DNA of 64,000 nt from Hahnella lacustris. Lineage in GTDB: Bacteria > Pseudomonadota > Gammaproteobacteria > Burkholderiales > Burkholderiaceae_A. The position numbers and the translations under genes were made by a program. This document shows positions 8,019 through 16,582 of the stretch, piece by piece. How positions within the stretch are numbered: position 1 is the stretch's first letter; the number at the start of each line of letters is the position of its first letter. Below the pieces are notes generated by a model. The model did no database searches. It was not told where the DNA came from and saw only the letters and a program-made list of their open reading frames with translations. The DNA is taken from NCBI GenBank assembly GCA_965194655.1, contig OZ239148.1, positions 1,302,001-1,366,000 of the forward strand. Reading direction: 5' to 3'.

Positions 8019-9518
8019 ATGATTGACGCAGGCGCGTTTTCTTCAGCAGTTGATGTTCTTTTTTCAGGCATCGATGCCTGGATCTGGGTTCTTCCCGGAT
8101 TGGCCATTGGTCTGTTTTTCGGGGCCATGCCCGGCATCTCCATCACCATGGCCATGGCGCTCTTCCTGCCCATGACGCTCTACATGGAGTTTCTGCCGGC
8201 CATCATTTTTCTCACCTCCATTTTTACCGGGGCCGGATTTGGCGGCAGTGTGCCCGCCATTCTCATGAACATTCCAGGCACATCATCTGCCGTGGCCACC
8301 ACCTTCGATGGCTACCCCATGTGTCGAAAAGGACTTCACAATGAGGCGTTGGGAGCGGCGTTGGGTGCGTCCGTGACTGGAGCCCTCATCTCGTATCTCG
8401 TGCTGTTGTTTCTGATCGTCCCCCTCTCAAACATTGTCATCCGAATGGGTCCTTTTGAGATGCTCGGGATTGCCATCTGGGGCATGCTCATGCTGGGTTC
8501 ACTGGCCGGCGCAAGCCTGGTGCGGGGCTTGCTGGCGGGGGTGCTGGGCCTACTCATCGGCACCGTGGGCATGAATACAGCGGGCTACATGCGGGGCACC
8601 ATGGGGGTCCCGCAGCTGCTCGATGGCGTGTCAGCGGTTCCTGCGCTCATGGGCCTGCTCGCAGCCAGCGCACTCTTTAACCTGGTGAATGCGAAGTTCA
8701 TTGTGGAAGAGGGCGGAGGCCGCGAGATCAGCGTCTCCAAGCTCATGAAGGGCTTTTTCTCTGTGCTCAACCATAAGGTCTGCCAGCTTCGCGGAACCGC
8801 CATCGGCATTCTGATTGGGGCCACGCCGGGGGTGGGTTCATCGGTCTCGAACCTGCTCTCCTATGCAGAGGCCCGTCGAACCGCTAAAGACAAGGAGTCC
8901 TTCGGCAAAGGCAATGTGGAGGGTGTGATTGCGGCTGAATCCGCGAACTCCAGTTCCGAAGGCGGCTCGATGGCCACCATGCTGGCGCTGGGCATTCCCG
9001 GCGGCGGCGCAACCGCGGTGCTCTTGGCGGCCTTTGCCATGCATGACGTGGTGGGGGGGCCAAACTTCATTGATAAGAGCAAGGACGTGGTCTACACCAT
9101 CATCTTGAGCAACGTGGGCCAGTGTCTGCTGCTCTTTCCCGTCGGCTTCCTGTTCGTCTACTTCGCAAGCTCGATTGTGAAGGTCCCTCTGCGGTTCCTG
9201 ATTCCTGTGACGCTCATTGCCGCCACGTTTGGTGCTTTTGCCATTGATGGCACAGCGGCCGGACCGGTCACCGTAGCGGTCTTTGCCTTGCTGGGATGGG
9301 CGCTCTCACGCTACAAGTACCCACCCTCTGCGGTGATTGTCGGCATTCTCCTGGGCGGGCTGGTAGAGGATGAGGCCCTCAAGTCACTCCAACTGAGCTT
9401 TGGAAACGCCTGGTACTTCCTGGAGCGTCCAGGCGCATTGGTGATCTTCGGCCTCATCGTGCTCTCGCTCCTCGCCACCTACCGCGCGAAGCGAAAGGCT
9501 GCTCAGGTCAAGGTGTAG
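8019..9518 (+). CDS. tctA: Tripartite tricarboxylate transporter large membrane subunit (TctA family)
   Basis: The 499-residue, 11- to 12-helix permease subunit of the TTT system. The family motif GLFFGAMPGISITMAMAL near residue 28 and the repeat-related GILIGATPGVGSSVSNLL near residue 265 are both visible, as is ALGIPGGGATAVLL. AGGAG at 8008-8012, overlapping the tctB stop, is the ribosome binding site for the ATG at 8019. The last 16 bases overlap tail-to-tail with the enolase-superfamily gene on the other strand. With TctC and TctB it should import a carboxylate driven by an ion gradient. Confidence 0.95.
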   Translation: MIDAGAFSSAVDVLFSGIDAWIWVLPGLAIGLFFGAMPGISITMAMALFLPMTLYMEFLPAIIFLTSIFTGAGFGGSVPAILMNIPGTSSAVATTFDGYPMCRKGLHNEALGAALGASVTGALISYLVLLFLIVPLSNIVIRMGPFEMLGIAIWGMLMLGSLAGASLVRGLLAGVLGLLIGTVGMNTAGYMRGTMGVPQLLDGVSAVPALMGLLAASALFNLVNAKFIVEEGGGREISVSKLMKGFFSVLNHKVCQLRGTAIGILIGATPGVGSSVSNLLSYAEARRTAKDKESFGKGNVEGVIAAESANSSSEGGSMATMLALGIPGGGATAVLLAAFAMHDVVGGPNFIDKSKDVVYTIILSNVGQCLLLFPVGFLFVYFASSIVKVPLRFLIPVTLIAATFGAFAIDGTAAGPVTVAVFALLGWALSRYKYPPSAVIVGILLGGLVEDEALKSLQLSFGNAWYFLERPGALVIFGLIVLSLLATYRAKRKAAQVKV

Positions 9519-10624
9519 CGACGAAAGGCGTAGCGCTCGAGTTTCTCTTCATCGAGTGCTACGCCAATCCCTGGCGGAAACTGCAGACGAATGCTTCCGC
9601 TGGTCATGTCGAGCTTGTTTTCCACAATGTCATCCGTGGTCTTGATGGGCCCCACGCATTCAAGGCCATCGAGCACCGCGTGGCTGGTACTCGAAAACAA
9701 GAGCTCTGCCATGGTGTTCACACCCAAGCCAAAGCCGTGACCCACCACCACCCCGAGGCCAGCGGCCTCCGCCGTAGCCAGCATGCGGGAGGCTTGTAGG
9801 AAGCCGCCTTGCTTCATGACCTTGAGCTTGACGAGGTCCACGGACTGGGTGCGGATCAGCGCAATCAGGCTGGCGTAATCGGTGACCGACTCATCGGCCA
9901 TGACGGGCATGGAGACGGAACTGCGAATCCTCGCCAATCCCTCGAGGTCGTCGGCAGCCACAGGCTGCTCCATGAGCTCAAGGGCATACGGCTCCAGCAA
10001 GCGGCCCAGCTCTAGGCCCTCATCCACTGAGTACCCGGCGTTGGCATCCACTCGGAGCGCGAAGTCGGGGCCAACGGCCTCGCGAACGGCCCGCACGCGA
10101 TCTGCGTCCGCCTTCACACCGCCACCCACCTTAATCTTTGCGGATCTCCAGCCCTTCTCGTGCCACTTCACCGCCTCTGCTGCGGCCTCGTCGGGACTGA
10201 CAATGCCAATCCATGCGTTGAGTCGAAAGGTGTCGCGCACGGGACCTCCGATGAGGGTCGCGACGGAGAGCCCAGCCTTACGGCCCATGAGGTCCATACA
10301 GGCCATCTCGATGGCTGCCTTTGCATCTAGAAATCCCGACTGCGCTTGGGCAAGACGACCCATCAGGGACTGCACGTTCAGTGGGTCCTGGTGGAGCGCG
10401 GCTGGGGCAAGGTTCTGTACCAGCGCATCGAGCGATTGATCAATGGTCTCGGTGGAGTAGCCGGGGGAGGGGTCAATGTTCCCCAGGCCAATGTCGCCAT
10501 CGGCATCGGTGATGCGCACCACGGCACTCTTTTGGGAGCGCTTGGTGATGTAGGCGTTCTTGAAGCCCGGTCCTGCGAGTGGAACCTCTACACCGAAGAC
10601 TTCAATCTGACGAAGCGACGTCAT
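9503..10624 (-). CDS. Enolase-superfamily enzyme (mandelate racemase/muconate lactonizing type)
   Basis: A 373-residue member of the enolase superfamily, which uses a metal-bound enolate intermediate of a carboxylate. The catalytic set fits the muconate-lactonizing subgroup: KxK in SAKIKVGGG (near residue 165), metal ligands in RVDANAGY, ELMEQP and MADESV, and a last Lys in DLVKLKVMKQGG. Which reaction it performs (cycloisomerisation, racemisation, dehydration) cannot be told. The start ATG at 10624 overlaps the TauD stop by 4 bases, so it follows TauD in one operon. It converges on and overlaps tctA by 16 bases, so it may act on what that transporter imports. Confidence 0.88.
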   Translation of the reverse strand: MTSLRQIEVFGVEVPLAGPGFKNAYITKRSQKSAVVRITDADGDIGLGNIDPSPGYSTETIDQSLDALVQNLAPAALHQDPLNVQSLMGRLAQAQSGFLDAKAAIEMACMDLMGRKAGLSVATLIGGPVRDTFRLNAWIGIVSPDEAAAEAVKWHEKGWRSAKIKVGGGVKADADRVRAVREAVGPDFALRVDANAGYSVDEGLELGRLLEPYALELMEQPVAADDLEGLARIRSSVSMPVMADESVTDYASLIALIRTQSVDLVKLKVMKQGGFLQASRMLATAEAAGLGVVVGHGFGLGVNTMAELLFSSTSHAVLDGLECVGPIKTTDDIVENKLDMTSGSIRLQFPPGIGVALDEEKLERYAFRRYTLT

Positions 10625-11493
10625 GCAGCCTCCGCGTACGCGATGGGCTGAGTGCCCTTGATCTGGGCGCGGTGCATCAGACGACGGCTATTGGGGTCAA
10701 AGCTGTCTCGACGATGCAGGGTGCCGAAGTTATCCCAGACAATGGTGTCTCCCACCCTCCAGACCTGTTCCATGGTGAACTGAGGCTGCGTGGCATGCGC
10801 CCAGAGCGCGTCGAGGAGGGCTTCGCTCTCATCAACAGGGAGCCCAACGATGTAGCTGTTTCGACGACGCCCAAGGAAGAGGAGGGGCTTGCCGGAGCCG
10901 GGATGACGAATGACCAGTGGATGATGCGCGCCGGGAGCCTCACGTACGTCGGTGACGGGCTTCATGCCAATGCGCATGATGCCTGCCGAGTTGTACGTAC
11001 TGTCGTGAACGGCCTTCTTGCCTTCAATAGCCTTATGGAGGTGTGTGGGCAGGCTGTCGTAGGCCAAGTAAAGGTTTGACCAGTAGGTGTTTCCTCCTTC
11101 AGGGGGGACTTCGATCCCGTGGAGCACAGCGCCCTTGGGCACGCTCTGAGCATAGGTCATGTCGCTATGCCAAATGGCCTCGCCGTCTCCGAGGCCGCCG
11201 ATGGGTGCCTCTCCTTGCTTGATATTGGAGATGACGTTGAGCTCTGGAAACTCGGGAAGGTAGGGCTTTCCCTGTGGATTGGGCCCTGGGGGTTCCAATT
11301 CACCAAGTTCGCGTGAGAAATTCAAGAGCTCTGGGTCTGACAGCGGCTGGTCGCGAAACCGCAGCACCAGATGCTGGGCCCACAACGCGTGAAGGCGCTC
11401 ACGCACCTCAGGGCTGATGGGCTTGCGAATATCCACATTGAGTACGTCCACACCAATGGATGCTGCAATGGGTCGAATTTGAATGTCGGTCAT
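10621..11493 (-). CDS. TauD/TfdA family Fe(II)/2-oxoglutarate-dependent dioxygenase
   Basis: A 290-residue non-haem iron dioxygenase. The iron-binding facial triad is visible as H109-x-D111 in IWHSDMTY and H274 in LMHRAQIKG, with an Arg-rich stretch (HRRDSFDPNSRR) near the 2-oxoglutarate site. Family members hydroxylate taurine, phenoxyacetates and other small acids; substrate is not predictable here. It leads a two-gene operon with the enolase-superfamily enzyme (4-base overlap). The upstream 69-bp A+T-rich gap is shared with a divergent LysR regulator, which probably controls it. Confidence 0.9.
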   Translation of the reverse strand: MTDIQIRPIAASIGVDVLNVDIRKPISPEVRERLHALWAQHLVLRFRDQPLSDPELLNFSRELGELEPPGPNPQGKPYLPEFPELNVISNIKQGEAPIGGLGDGEAIWHSDMTYAQSVPKGAVLHGIEVPPEGGNTYWSNLYLAYDSLPTHLHKAIEGKKAVHDSTYNSAGIMRIGMKPVTDVREAPGAHHPLVIRHPGSGKPLLFLGRRRNSYIVGLPVDESEALLDALWAHATQPQFTMEQVWRVGDTIVWDNFGTLHRRDSFDPNSRRLMHRAQIKGTQPIAYAEAA

Positions 11494-11562
11494 GTTGCTG
11501 TCCTTATTTAGAATTTCTGCGATACTAAATCATTATTTCAAAAGATACGGTAATATTTAATC

Positions 11563-12591
11563 ATGATAAAAAGTCCCCAAAAAGCTTCGCCGTTCGACAT
11601 CATGATGCCAGTCGAACTGGATCAGCCCATAGCGGGTAAACGTGCAGGTCCCAGGCTGACGCGAAGTCATTTGGAGACCATCGTTTGGGTCTCTGAGGCC
11701 CGGTCCATCCATGGCGCCGCTCAGCGGTATGGAGACCATCAGCCTCTGCTCTCCAAGCGCCTCTCGGAGGCCGAGCAGATTCTCGGAACGGAGCTCTTCA
11801 TTCGGTCTCGCTCGGGATGTATCCCGCGCCCAGAGGCGAAGAACCTGATTGGACGTGCAGCGCGTGTGCTGCGAGACCTTCAAGCCCTTGAGAGCCCTGG
11901 GGAGTTTGGCCCGCGTCAGATCCGCCTTGGCTGTATTCCGCGGGTGCTCCACACCTTGTTTCCTGCATTCCTTCAGGTGGCCGAGCAAGATGAGAACCCG
12001 GTCCAGGTTCAGGCCATCGAACTATCCTCTAGTGAACTCTTTCATGACCTGCTTCGCGGCAAGCTCGATGCCGTGATTGGCCAGCTGACTGACTTTGCGA
12101 ATGAGGATGGTCTGGTGAGTATGCCGCTCTATGAGGAGGTGACGGTATTTGTAGCCGACATCGACAACGCATCCATCAAGGGCGCCATGAGTGTAGAGAA
12201 GCTCATTCAGCACCCCATGATTCTGCCGGCCTACACCACCTCCACCCGCAGGGCCTTTGAGCGTCTGGTACTGAATGAGCGGCTTGAGCCACCATCACCC
12301 GTCATTGAGACCAAGTCCTTTGCCTCAAGCCTCGCTCTTCTGAAAGGGTCCAATTGCATCGCACTGGTTCCTGAACCGGTCGCGCAGCGCTACGAGGCCG
12401 CAAAGATGGTCAAGCGCGTCAAGCTGGATCGTCAGCTGGAGCCCGTAGGCATCTGCCTGTTTTACCGGTTTGATCAAACCCTCGATCCGGTCATGCGCCA
12501 GCTCGAGCTGCTCATTCGCAAGACTTTGAAGTTACCCGTAACCCCCTCATCGACTCGAAGGAGATCCCATGCTGACCGATTACGTAGCTGA
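11563..12591 (+). CDS. LysR family transcriptional regulator
   Basis: A 342-residue LysR-type regulator. The N-terminal helix-turn-helix covers about residues 30-90 (LETIVWVSEARSIHGAAQRYG, shortened here by reading LLSKRLSEAEQILGTELFIR as the recognition part), followed by the co-inducer domain starting near IRLGCIPRVLHTLFPAFLQ. The N-terminus is about 25 residues longer than usual. A later in-frame ATG at 11584 is possible. It is divergent from tauD and overlaps the start of the MmgE/PrpD gene by 23 bases, so it may be made together with the latter while regulating the tauD operon from the shared A+T-rich gap 11494-11562. Confidence 0.88.
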   Translation: MIKSPQKASPFDIMMPVELDQPIAGKRAGPRLTRSHLETIVWVSEARSIHGAAQRYGDHQPLLSKRLSEAEQILGTELFIRSRSGCIPRPEAKNLIGRAARVLRDLQALESPGEFGPRQIRLGCIPRVLHTLFPAFLQVAEQDENPVQVQAIELSSSELFHDLLRGKLDAVIGQLTDFANEDGLVSMPLYEEVTVFVADIDNASIKGAMSVEKLIQHPMILPAYTTSTRRAFERLVLNERLEPPSPVIETKSFASSLALLKGSNCIALVPEPVAQRYEAAKMVKRVKLDRQLEPVGICLFYRFDQTLDPVMRQLELLIRKTLKLPVTPSSTRRRSHADRLRS

Positions 12592-13951
12592 TTTTGTTTG
12601 TACGACGCAGGCGAAAGACATTCCCGCCGATGTCATGGAGCTTGGCAAGAAGTCCATGCTCGATGGCATTGGGCTGGCCATGTCTGGCTCGGTGGCAAAA
12701 TCAGGAGAGCTGGTTCGCACCCACCTGCAGAGCCTCGGCGTGTCCGATGGCCCGTGTACAGTGATCGGGTCCTCTATTCGCACTGCACCTCGATTTGCCG
12801 CGTTTGCCAACGGGGTGGGTATCCACGCCGATGACTACGATGACACCCAGCTGGCGGTTGCGACGGACCGTGTCTATGGTCTTCTCACCCACCCCACGGC
12901 GCCGTGCTTGCCCTCGGCCATGGCCAAAGGGGAGCAGCTGAATGCATCCGGACTCGATGTGTTTGCGGCTTATCAGGTTGGTGTGGAGGTGGAGTGCAAA
13001 ATCTCCGAGGCCATCAATCCTCGGCATTATCAAACGGGCTTTCACTCCACGGCGACCTGCGGTACGTTCGCATCTGCCGCAGCCGCTGGACGTCTGATGG
13101 GCCTCAACAAAGAGGCCATGCTGCGCGCCCTCTCTATTGCAGGCAGTCAGTCGGCTGGCTTACGTGAAAACTTTGGCACCATGACCAAGCCGTTCCATGC
13201 CGGTCGCTCCTCTGAGAGTGGGGTGGTGGCTGCGGAGTTTGCAAAACTCGGATGGACGGCCGCGCCTACCATTCTCGAGGCGCCGCGTGGTTTCTTTAGT
13301 GCAGCAGGCGGCGGATACGATCCGAAAGCCATCGATGGCGTGCTGGGTAAGCCCTGGACCTTCGCATCACCGGGCGTCTCCATTAAGCCGCACCCCTCCG
13401 GCTCGCTCACCCACCCAGGCATGACGGAGATGCTCCGCCTGATCAAGGAGCATGGCATTCGCGCAGAGGACGTGGTGAAGGTGACGGTTGGAACGAACCA
13501 CAACATGCCGAACGCGCTCATCCATCATCGCCCCACCAACGAACTGCAGGCCAAGTTCTCCATGGAGTTCTGCATGGCCATTCTGTTGCTCGACGGCCGC
13601 GCAGGCTTGAACGAGTTCACCGACGAGGTGGTGATGCGCCCAGATGTCCAGGCCATGATTGCGAAGGTGGACTTTGGTGTGGACCCTGTGGCCGAGGCTG
13701 CAGGCTTTCACAAGATGACGACCATCATCACCATCACGCTGAAGGACGGACGTGTGGTGAAGGGCTCGGCCGACTTCGGTCGCGGAAGCCCCGCTATGCC
13801 CATGACCTACGATGAAGTGGCCGACAAGTTCCGCGAGAACTGTGAGTTTGCAAAGTTCTCGAGCACCAAAGCCAATCAGGTCATCGAGCTGGTCCGCCGC
13901 ATCGAGACGGTGGGCTCCATTCGGGAGCTCACCAGTCTGTTGGCGGTCTAA
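12569..13951 (+). CDS. MmgE/PrpD family protein
   Basis: A 460-residue member of the MmgE/PrpD family, which includes 2-methylcitrate dehydratase, cis-aconitate decarboxylase and iminodisuccinate epimerase. The conserved regions are visible: DGIGLAMSGS at the start, GVGIHADDYDD (the family's DxxDD-like region), NPRHYQTGFHSTATCGTFA and the GTMTKPFHAGRSSESG segment. The ribosome binding site AAGGAGA lies 6-7 bases before the ATG inside the lysR gene. In this setting, beside tricarboxylate genes, a dehydratase/epimerase of a branched di- or tricarboxylate is a reasonable inference, not proven. Confidence 0.9.
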   Translation: MLTDYVADFVCTTQAKDIPADVMELGKKSMLDGIGLAMSGSVAKSGELVRTHLQSLGVSDGPCTVIGSSIRTAPRFAAFANGVGIHADDYDDTQLAVATDRVYGLLTHPTAPCLPSAMAKGEQLNASGLDVFAAYQVGVEVECKISEAINPRHYQTGFHSTATCGTFASAAAAGRLMGLNKEAMLRALSIAGSQSAGLRENFGTMTKPFHAGRSSESGVVAAEFAKLGWTAAPTILEAPRGFFSAAGGGYDPKAIDGVLGKPWTFASPGVSIKPHPSGSLTHPGMTEMLRLIKEHGIRAEDVVKVTVGTNHNMPNALIHHRPTNELQAKFSMEFCMAILLLDGRAGLNEFTDEVVMRPDVQAMIAKVDFGVDPVAEAAGFHKMTTIITITLKDGRVVKGSADFGRGSPAMPMTYDEVADKFRENCEFAKFSSTKANQVIELVRRIETVGSIRELTSLLAV

Positions 13952-13961
13952 GAAGGGCTCG

Positions 13962-15536
13962 CTAGAGCCGGAAGCTGGCCTGCTCTTGCGCATCCAGCTG
14001 CGCAATCAGGCCAGTCTCCCACTCGAGGTAGCGACGGGCGGATTCCAGGTTCCCGTCGTGCCGGTCGTGCACAAAGAAAAGGAAGTCGATGCAGTCCTCA
14101 TCCGGCGGACTGTGAGGGCTTGACTCCGTATCCAGGCCCGCCTGCAGCCAGGCCGTCATCCCGCCCTCTATCAGGCCCATCACCGAGAGGCCTGCTCGCT
14201 CACAGTCCTGGGCAATGCATGCAGCCTGAACGGGGTCGTCATGCAACATCAAGACGGACTGCCCCTGGGGTAGCCCCGGGTTGCGGTCAAGCCGCGCGCG
14301 ACAGGCCCACCGGGCGCCTGCGGCATGTTGCTTTCTGAAGGCCTGTGAGCCTCGAAAGTCGAGCAGCACCGCTTGTCCTGACACCAGAAGGCGATGGGCG
14401 TCTTGTGCACTCCGGGTGGGGAGCACTTTGGTCTGGGGCCCTTGGGGCGCGAATGCTCTCCAGTCTGCAGGCAGGTCGGTTGAGGCGGTCTTGCGCAGAA
14501 TGAGGGGCTCATAACCCAAGGACTTGAGCCAGATGGCAGCCAGTGCGGCACGCAGGCCGGTGTCATCTGACAACACGATTCGGGCGCGGCGAATGCCCGC
14601 CGTCAGATCGGTGGCCTGCACGATCTGCCCGCTCCAGGCGTGCTGGGCCCCCGGGAGATGATCAGTCGCGTATTCCTCCTCGCTGCGCACGTCGACCAGG
14701 AAGAGGCATCGCCCTGCATCCTGAGCCAGCGTCATCAGCGCGGGTGGATCGATCTCCTCTAGCCCGTGCTCGGCCATAAGCTGCTCGGCACGTGTGCGAC
14801 TAATTGTGATGGCCTCGGGCGTCAGGCTAGGCATAGTCGGTTTTGGATTGTCACGCTGAAGGGTGTGGCCGGCAAGCGCCCAGCCCTGAGTGCCATTCTC
14901 AATGGCGTAAATAGGGTTGGGCAGCTTGAGCGCGGCCAGCCCCGACCAGCCAATGAGGCCTCGAGTGCGCCCAGCGCAGGTGATCACGATGGGCAGACTG
15001 GAGTCCTTCACCAGTTCGCCAACTCGGTGTGCGAGTTCGCCATTGGGCACACACTCTGCGGTGGGCAGCGTCATTTTTGCGTACTCGTTCGGGGGGCGAC
15101 AGTCGAAGAGTGCGAAGGATTTGCCCTGCTGCATCCAGTCATGCAGTTCAGAAGGGGTCATCATGGTGGGGTGGTCTCGGTGCTCCACCAGCTCGCCCAG
15201 CGTCTTGCTGGGAAGGTTGACGCCCTTGAAGTGGGTGAATCCTGCTGCCGCCCAAGCCGGCGCACCGCCTTGCATCCAGTCGACCCGCGTGTAGCCCATG
15301 GCGCGAAGCAGATCTGCCGAGCGTTCAGCAAGGCCGTCTCCGTCGTCCATCAGAATGATCTCGGCATGCACATGAGGGACGAGTCGAATGATTTCAGTCT
15401 CGAGCGTGGAGTATGGGCAGTGCACGCTGAGGAATGGGTGTCCCTCGCCGTACTGACCATGCTCGCGAATGTCGAGCAGAGCGACCTCGTCTTGGCTATG
15501 AATGCGGGCCTTGACGGCCTGAGGGGTCATGCTCAT
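13962..15536 (-). CDS. Four-domain rhodanese-like protein
   Basis: A 524-residue protein built of four rhodanese domains (about residues 5-105, 120-225, 250-350 and 370-460) and a C-terminal tail ending in a YLEWETGLI-type motif. Only the second domain keeps the active-site Cys, in VITCAGRTRG. The other three have Asp at that place (LMDDGDG, LSDDTG, LHDDPV), so they are probably structural or binding modules. The start was set at 15536 because it overlaps the upstream hydrolase stop as ATGA and has GGAGA 8 bases upstream. Another ATG at 15551 is possible. Rhodaneses move sulfane sulfur. The pairing with a hydrolase gene is unusual. Confidence 0.85.
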   Translation of the reverse strand: MSMTPQAVKARIHSQDEVALLDIREHGQYGEGHPFLSVHCPYSTLETEIIRLVPHVHAEIILMDDGDGLAERSADLLRAMGYTRVDWMQGGAPAWAAAGFTHFKGVNLPSKTLGELVEHRDHPTMMTPSELHDWMQQGKSFALFDCRPPNEYAKMTLPTAECVPNGELAHRVGELVKDSSLPIVITCAGRTRGLIGWSGLAALKLPNPIYAIENGTQGWALAGHTLQRDNPKPTMPSLTPEAITISRTRAEQLMAEHGLEEIDPPALMTLAQDAGRCLFLVDVRSEEEYATDHLPGAQHAWSGQIVQATDLTAGIRRARIVLSDDTGLRAALAAIWLKSLGYEPLILRKTASTDLPADWRAFAPQGPQTKVLPTRSAQDAHRLLVSGQAVLLDFRGSQAFRKQHAAGARWACRARLDRNPGLPQGQSVLMLHDDPVQAACIAQDCERAGLSVMGLIEGGMTAWLQAGLDTESSPHSPPDEDCIDFLFFVHDRHDGNLESARRYLEWETGLIAQLDAQEQASFRL

Positions 15537-16486
15537 GCGTGTGTTCTCCAAGGCGTCAGAAAGTCCCAGAGCGCCTTATATACCAATTCTGGGTCTTGCT
15601 CGGCGGGATAGTGTCCGGTGGGGATGTCGCAGCCTTGCAGGCTAGGGGCCCAGTCAGACCAGGCCTGCAGCACCCTAAAGTGCCGGCCGCAGTGGCTGTT
15701 GCTTCCCCACAGCACCATGACGGGACACTCAATCTTTTTCTGACCGAAGTCTGCGGTGTCCATGGCCAGGTCAACGGAGACAGTGGCGCGATAGTCTTCA
15801 CACACCGCATGAATCTGCTCTGGGGTGGTGCAGCGCACGTACTCGGCCATGGCTTGCGGCGAGAAGATCTGCAGGCCGACGCCCTTTTTGTTGAGCTTGT
15901 ACTGAATGTAGTAGTTCAGGTCTGCGCAGAGCAGCTTCTCAGGAAAGGGGGCCTTTTGCGCCATAAAGAACCAGTGGTAGGCCTCGAGGCCCCAGCCCAT
16001 GGTGACGTTGGTGAGCACGTGGTGCGTGGGGGCAATATCCAGAGGAACAAATGCCTTGATGCGCTCGGGGTGATCGAGCGCCATGCGAAAGCCCACGCGG
16101 CCACCGCGATCATGTCCCACCACGGCCATCTCCTGAATGCCAAAATGATCGGCAACCGCAAGGAGGTCTTCAGACATGGACCGAAATGAGTAACCACTGT
16201 GGTCCTCTCCGCCGTCGGGCTTGCTGCTGTCTCCATAGCCTCTCAGGTCAGGAATCAGCAGGGTGAAGTGCCGTGCAAGCGAGGGAGCGATCTTGTGCCA
16301 GCTGGCGTGAGTGAGTGGGTTTCCGTGAATCAGCAGCAGAGCGGGTCCTTGTCCGCCCTTGACGCCGTGAATGGTGGCGCCGCGTCCGGGAACGTCAAAC
16401 CGCTCAAACCCCTCGAAGAGCGCTTCGCCCCAGGGCACAAAATCAGGAGCATGTACGGCTCTAATGTGATCAACAGAATGAATCAT
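15533..16486 (-). CDS. Alpha/beta hydrolase, fluoroacetate (haloacetate) dehalogenase-like
   Basis: A 317-residue alpha/beta hydrolase that keeps every residue known to matter in the Rhodopseudomonas fluoroacetate dehalogenase: nucleophile D126 with carboxylate-binding R127 and R130 (GHDRGGR), D150 (PLDIAPT), the halide-pocket pair H171-W172 (YHWFF), Y232 (CEDYRA) and catalytic H292 (TGHYP). Spacing differs from the model enzyme by a constant 16 residues up to W172. It should release halide, possibly fluoride, from a 2-halo acid. Some relatives with the same residues have only been tested as hydrolases. The frame is open to 16951, but the ATG at 16486 begins the recognisable protein. It is co-translated with the rhodanese protein. 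Confidence 0.82.
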   Translation of the reverse strand: MIHSVDHIRAVHAPDFVPWGEALFEGFERFDVPGRGATIHGVKGGQGPALLLIHGNPLTHASWHKIAPSLARHFTLLIPDLRGYGDSSKPDGGEDHSGYSFRSMSEDLLAVADHFGIQEMAVVGHDRGGRVGFRMALDHPERIKAFVPLDIAPTHHVLTNVTMGWGLEAYHWFFMAQKAPFPEKLLCADLNYYIQYKLNKKGVGLQIFSPQAMAEYVRCTTPEQIHAVCEDYRATVSVDLAMDTADFGQKKIECPVMVLWGSNSHCGRHFRVLQAWSDWAPSLQGCDIPTGHYPAEQDPELVYKALWDFLTPWRTHA

Positions 16487-16582
16487 GGAAATCTCTCGCA
16501 GCAGGTCGATTGAAAAACAGGGATGATCCTTGAAAGTACTCAGCGTACCGCTCTGTTCAACGTTTTCGATATAGAGGAAATC

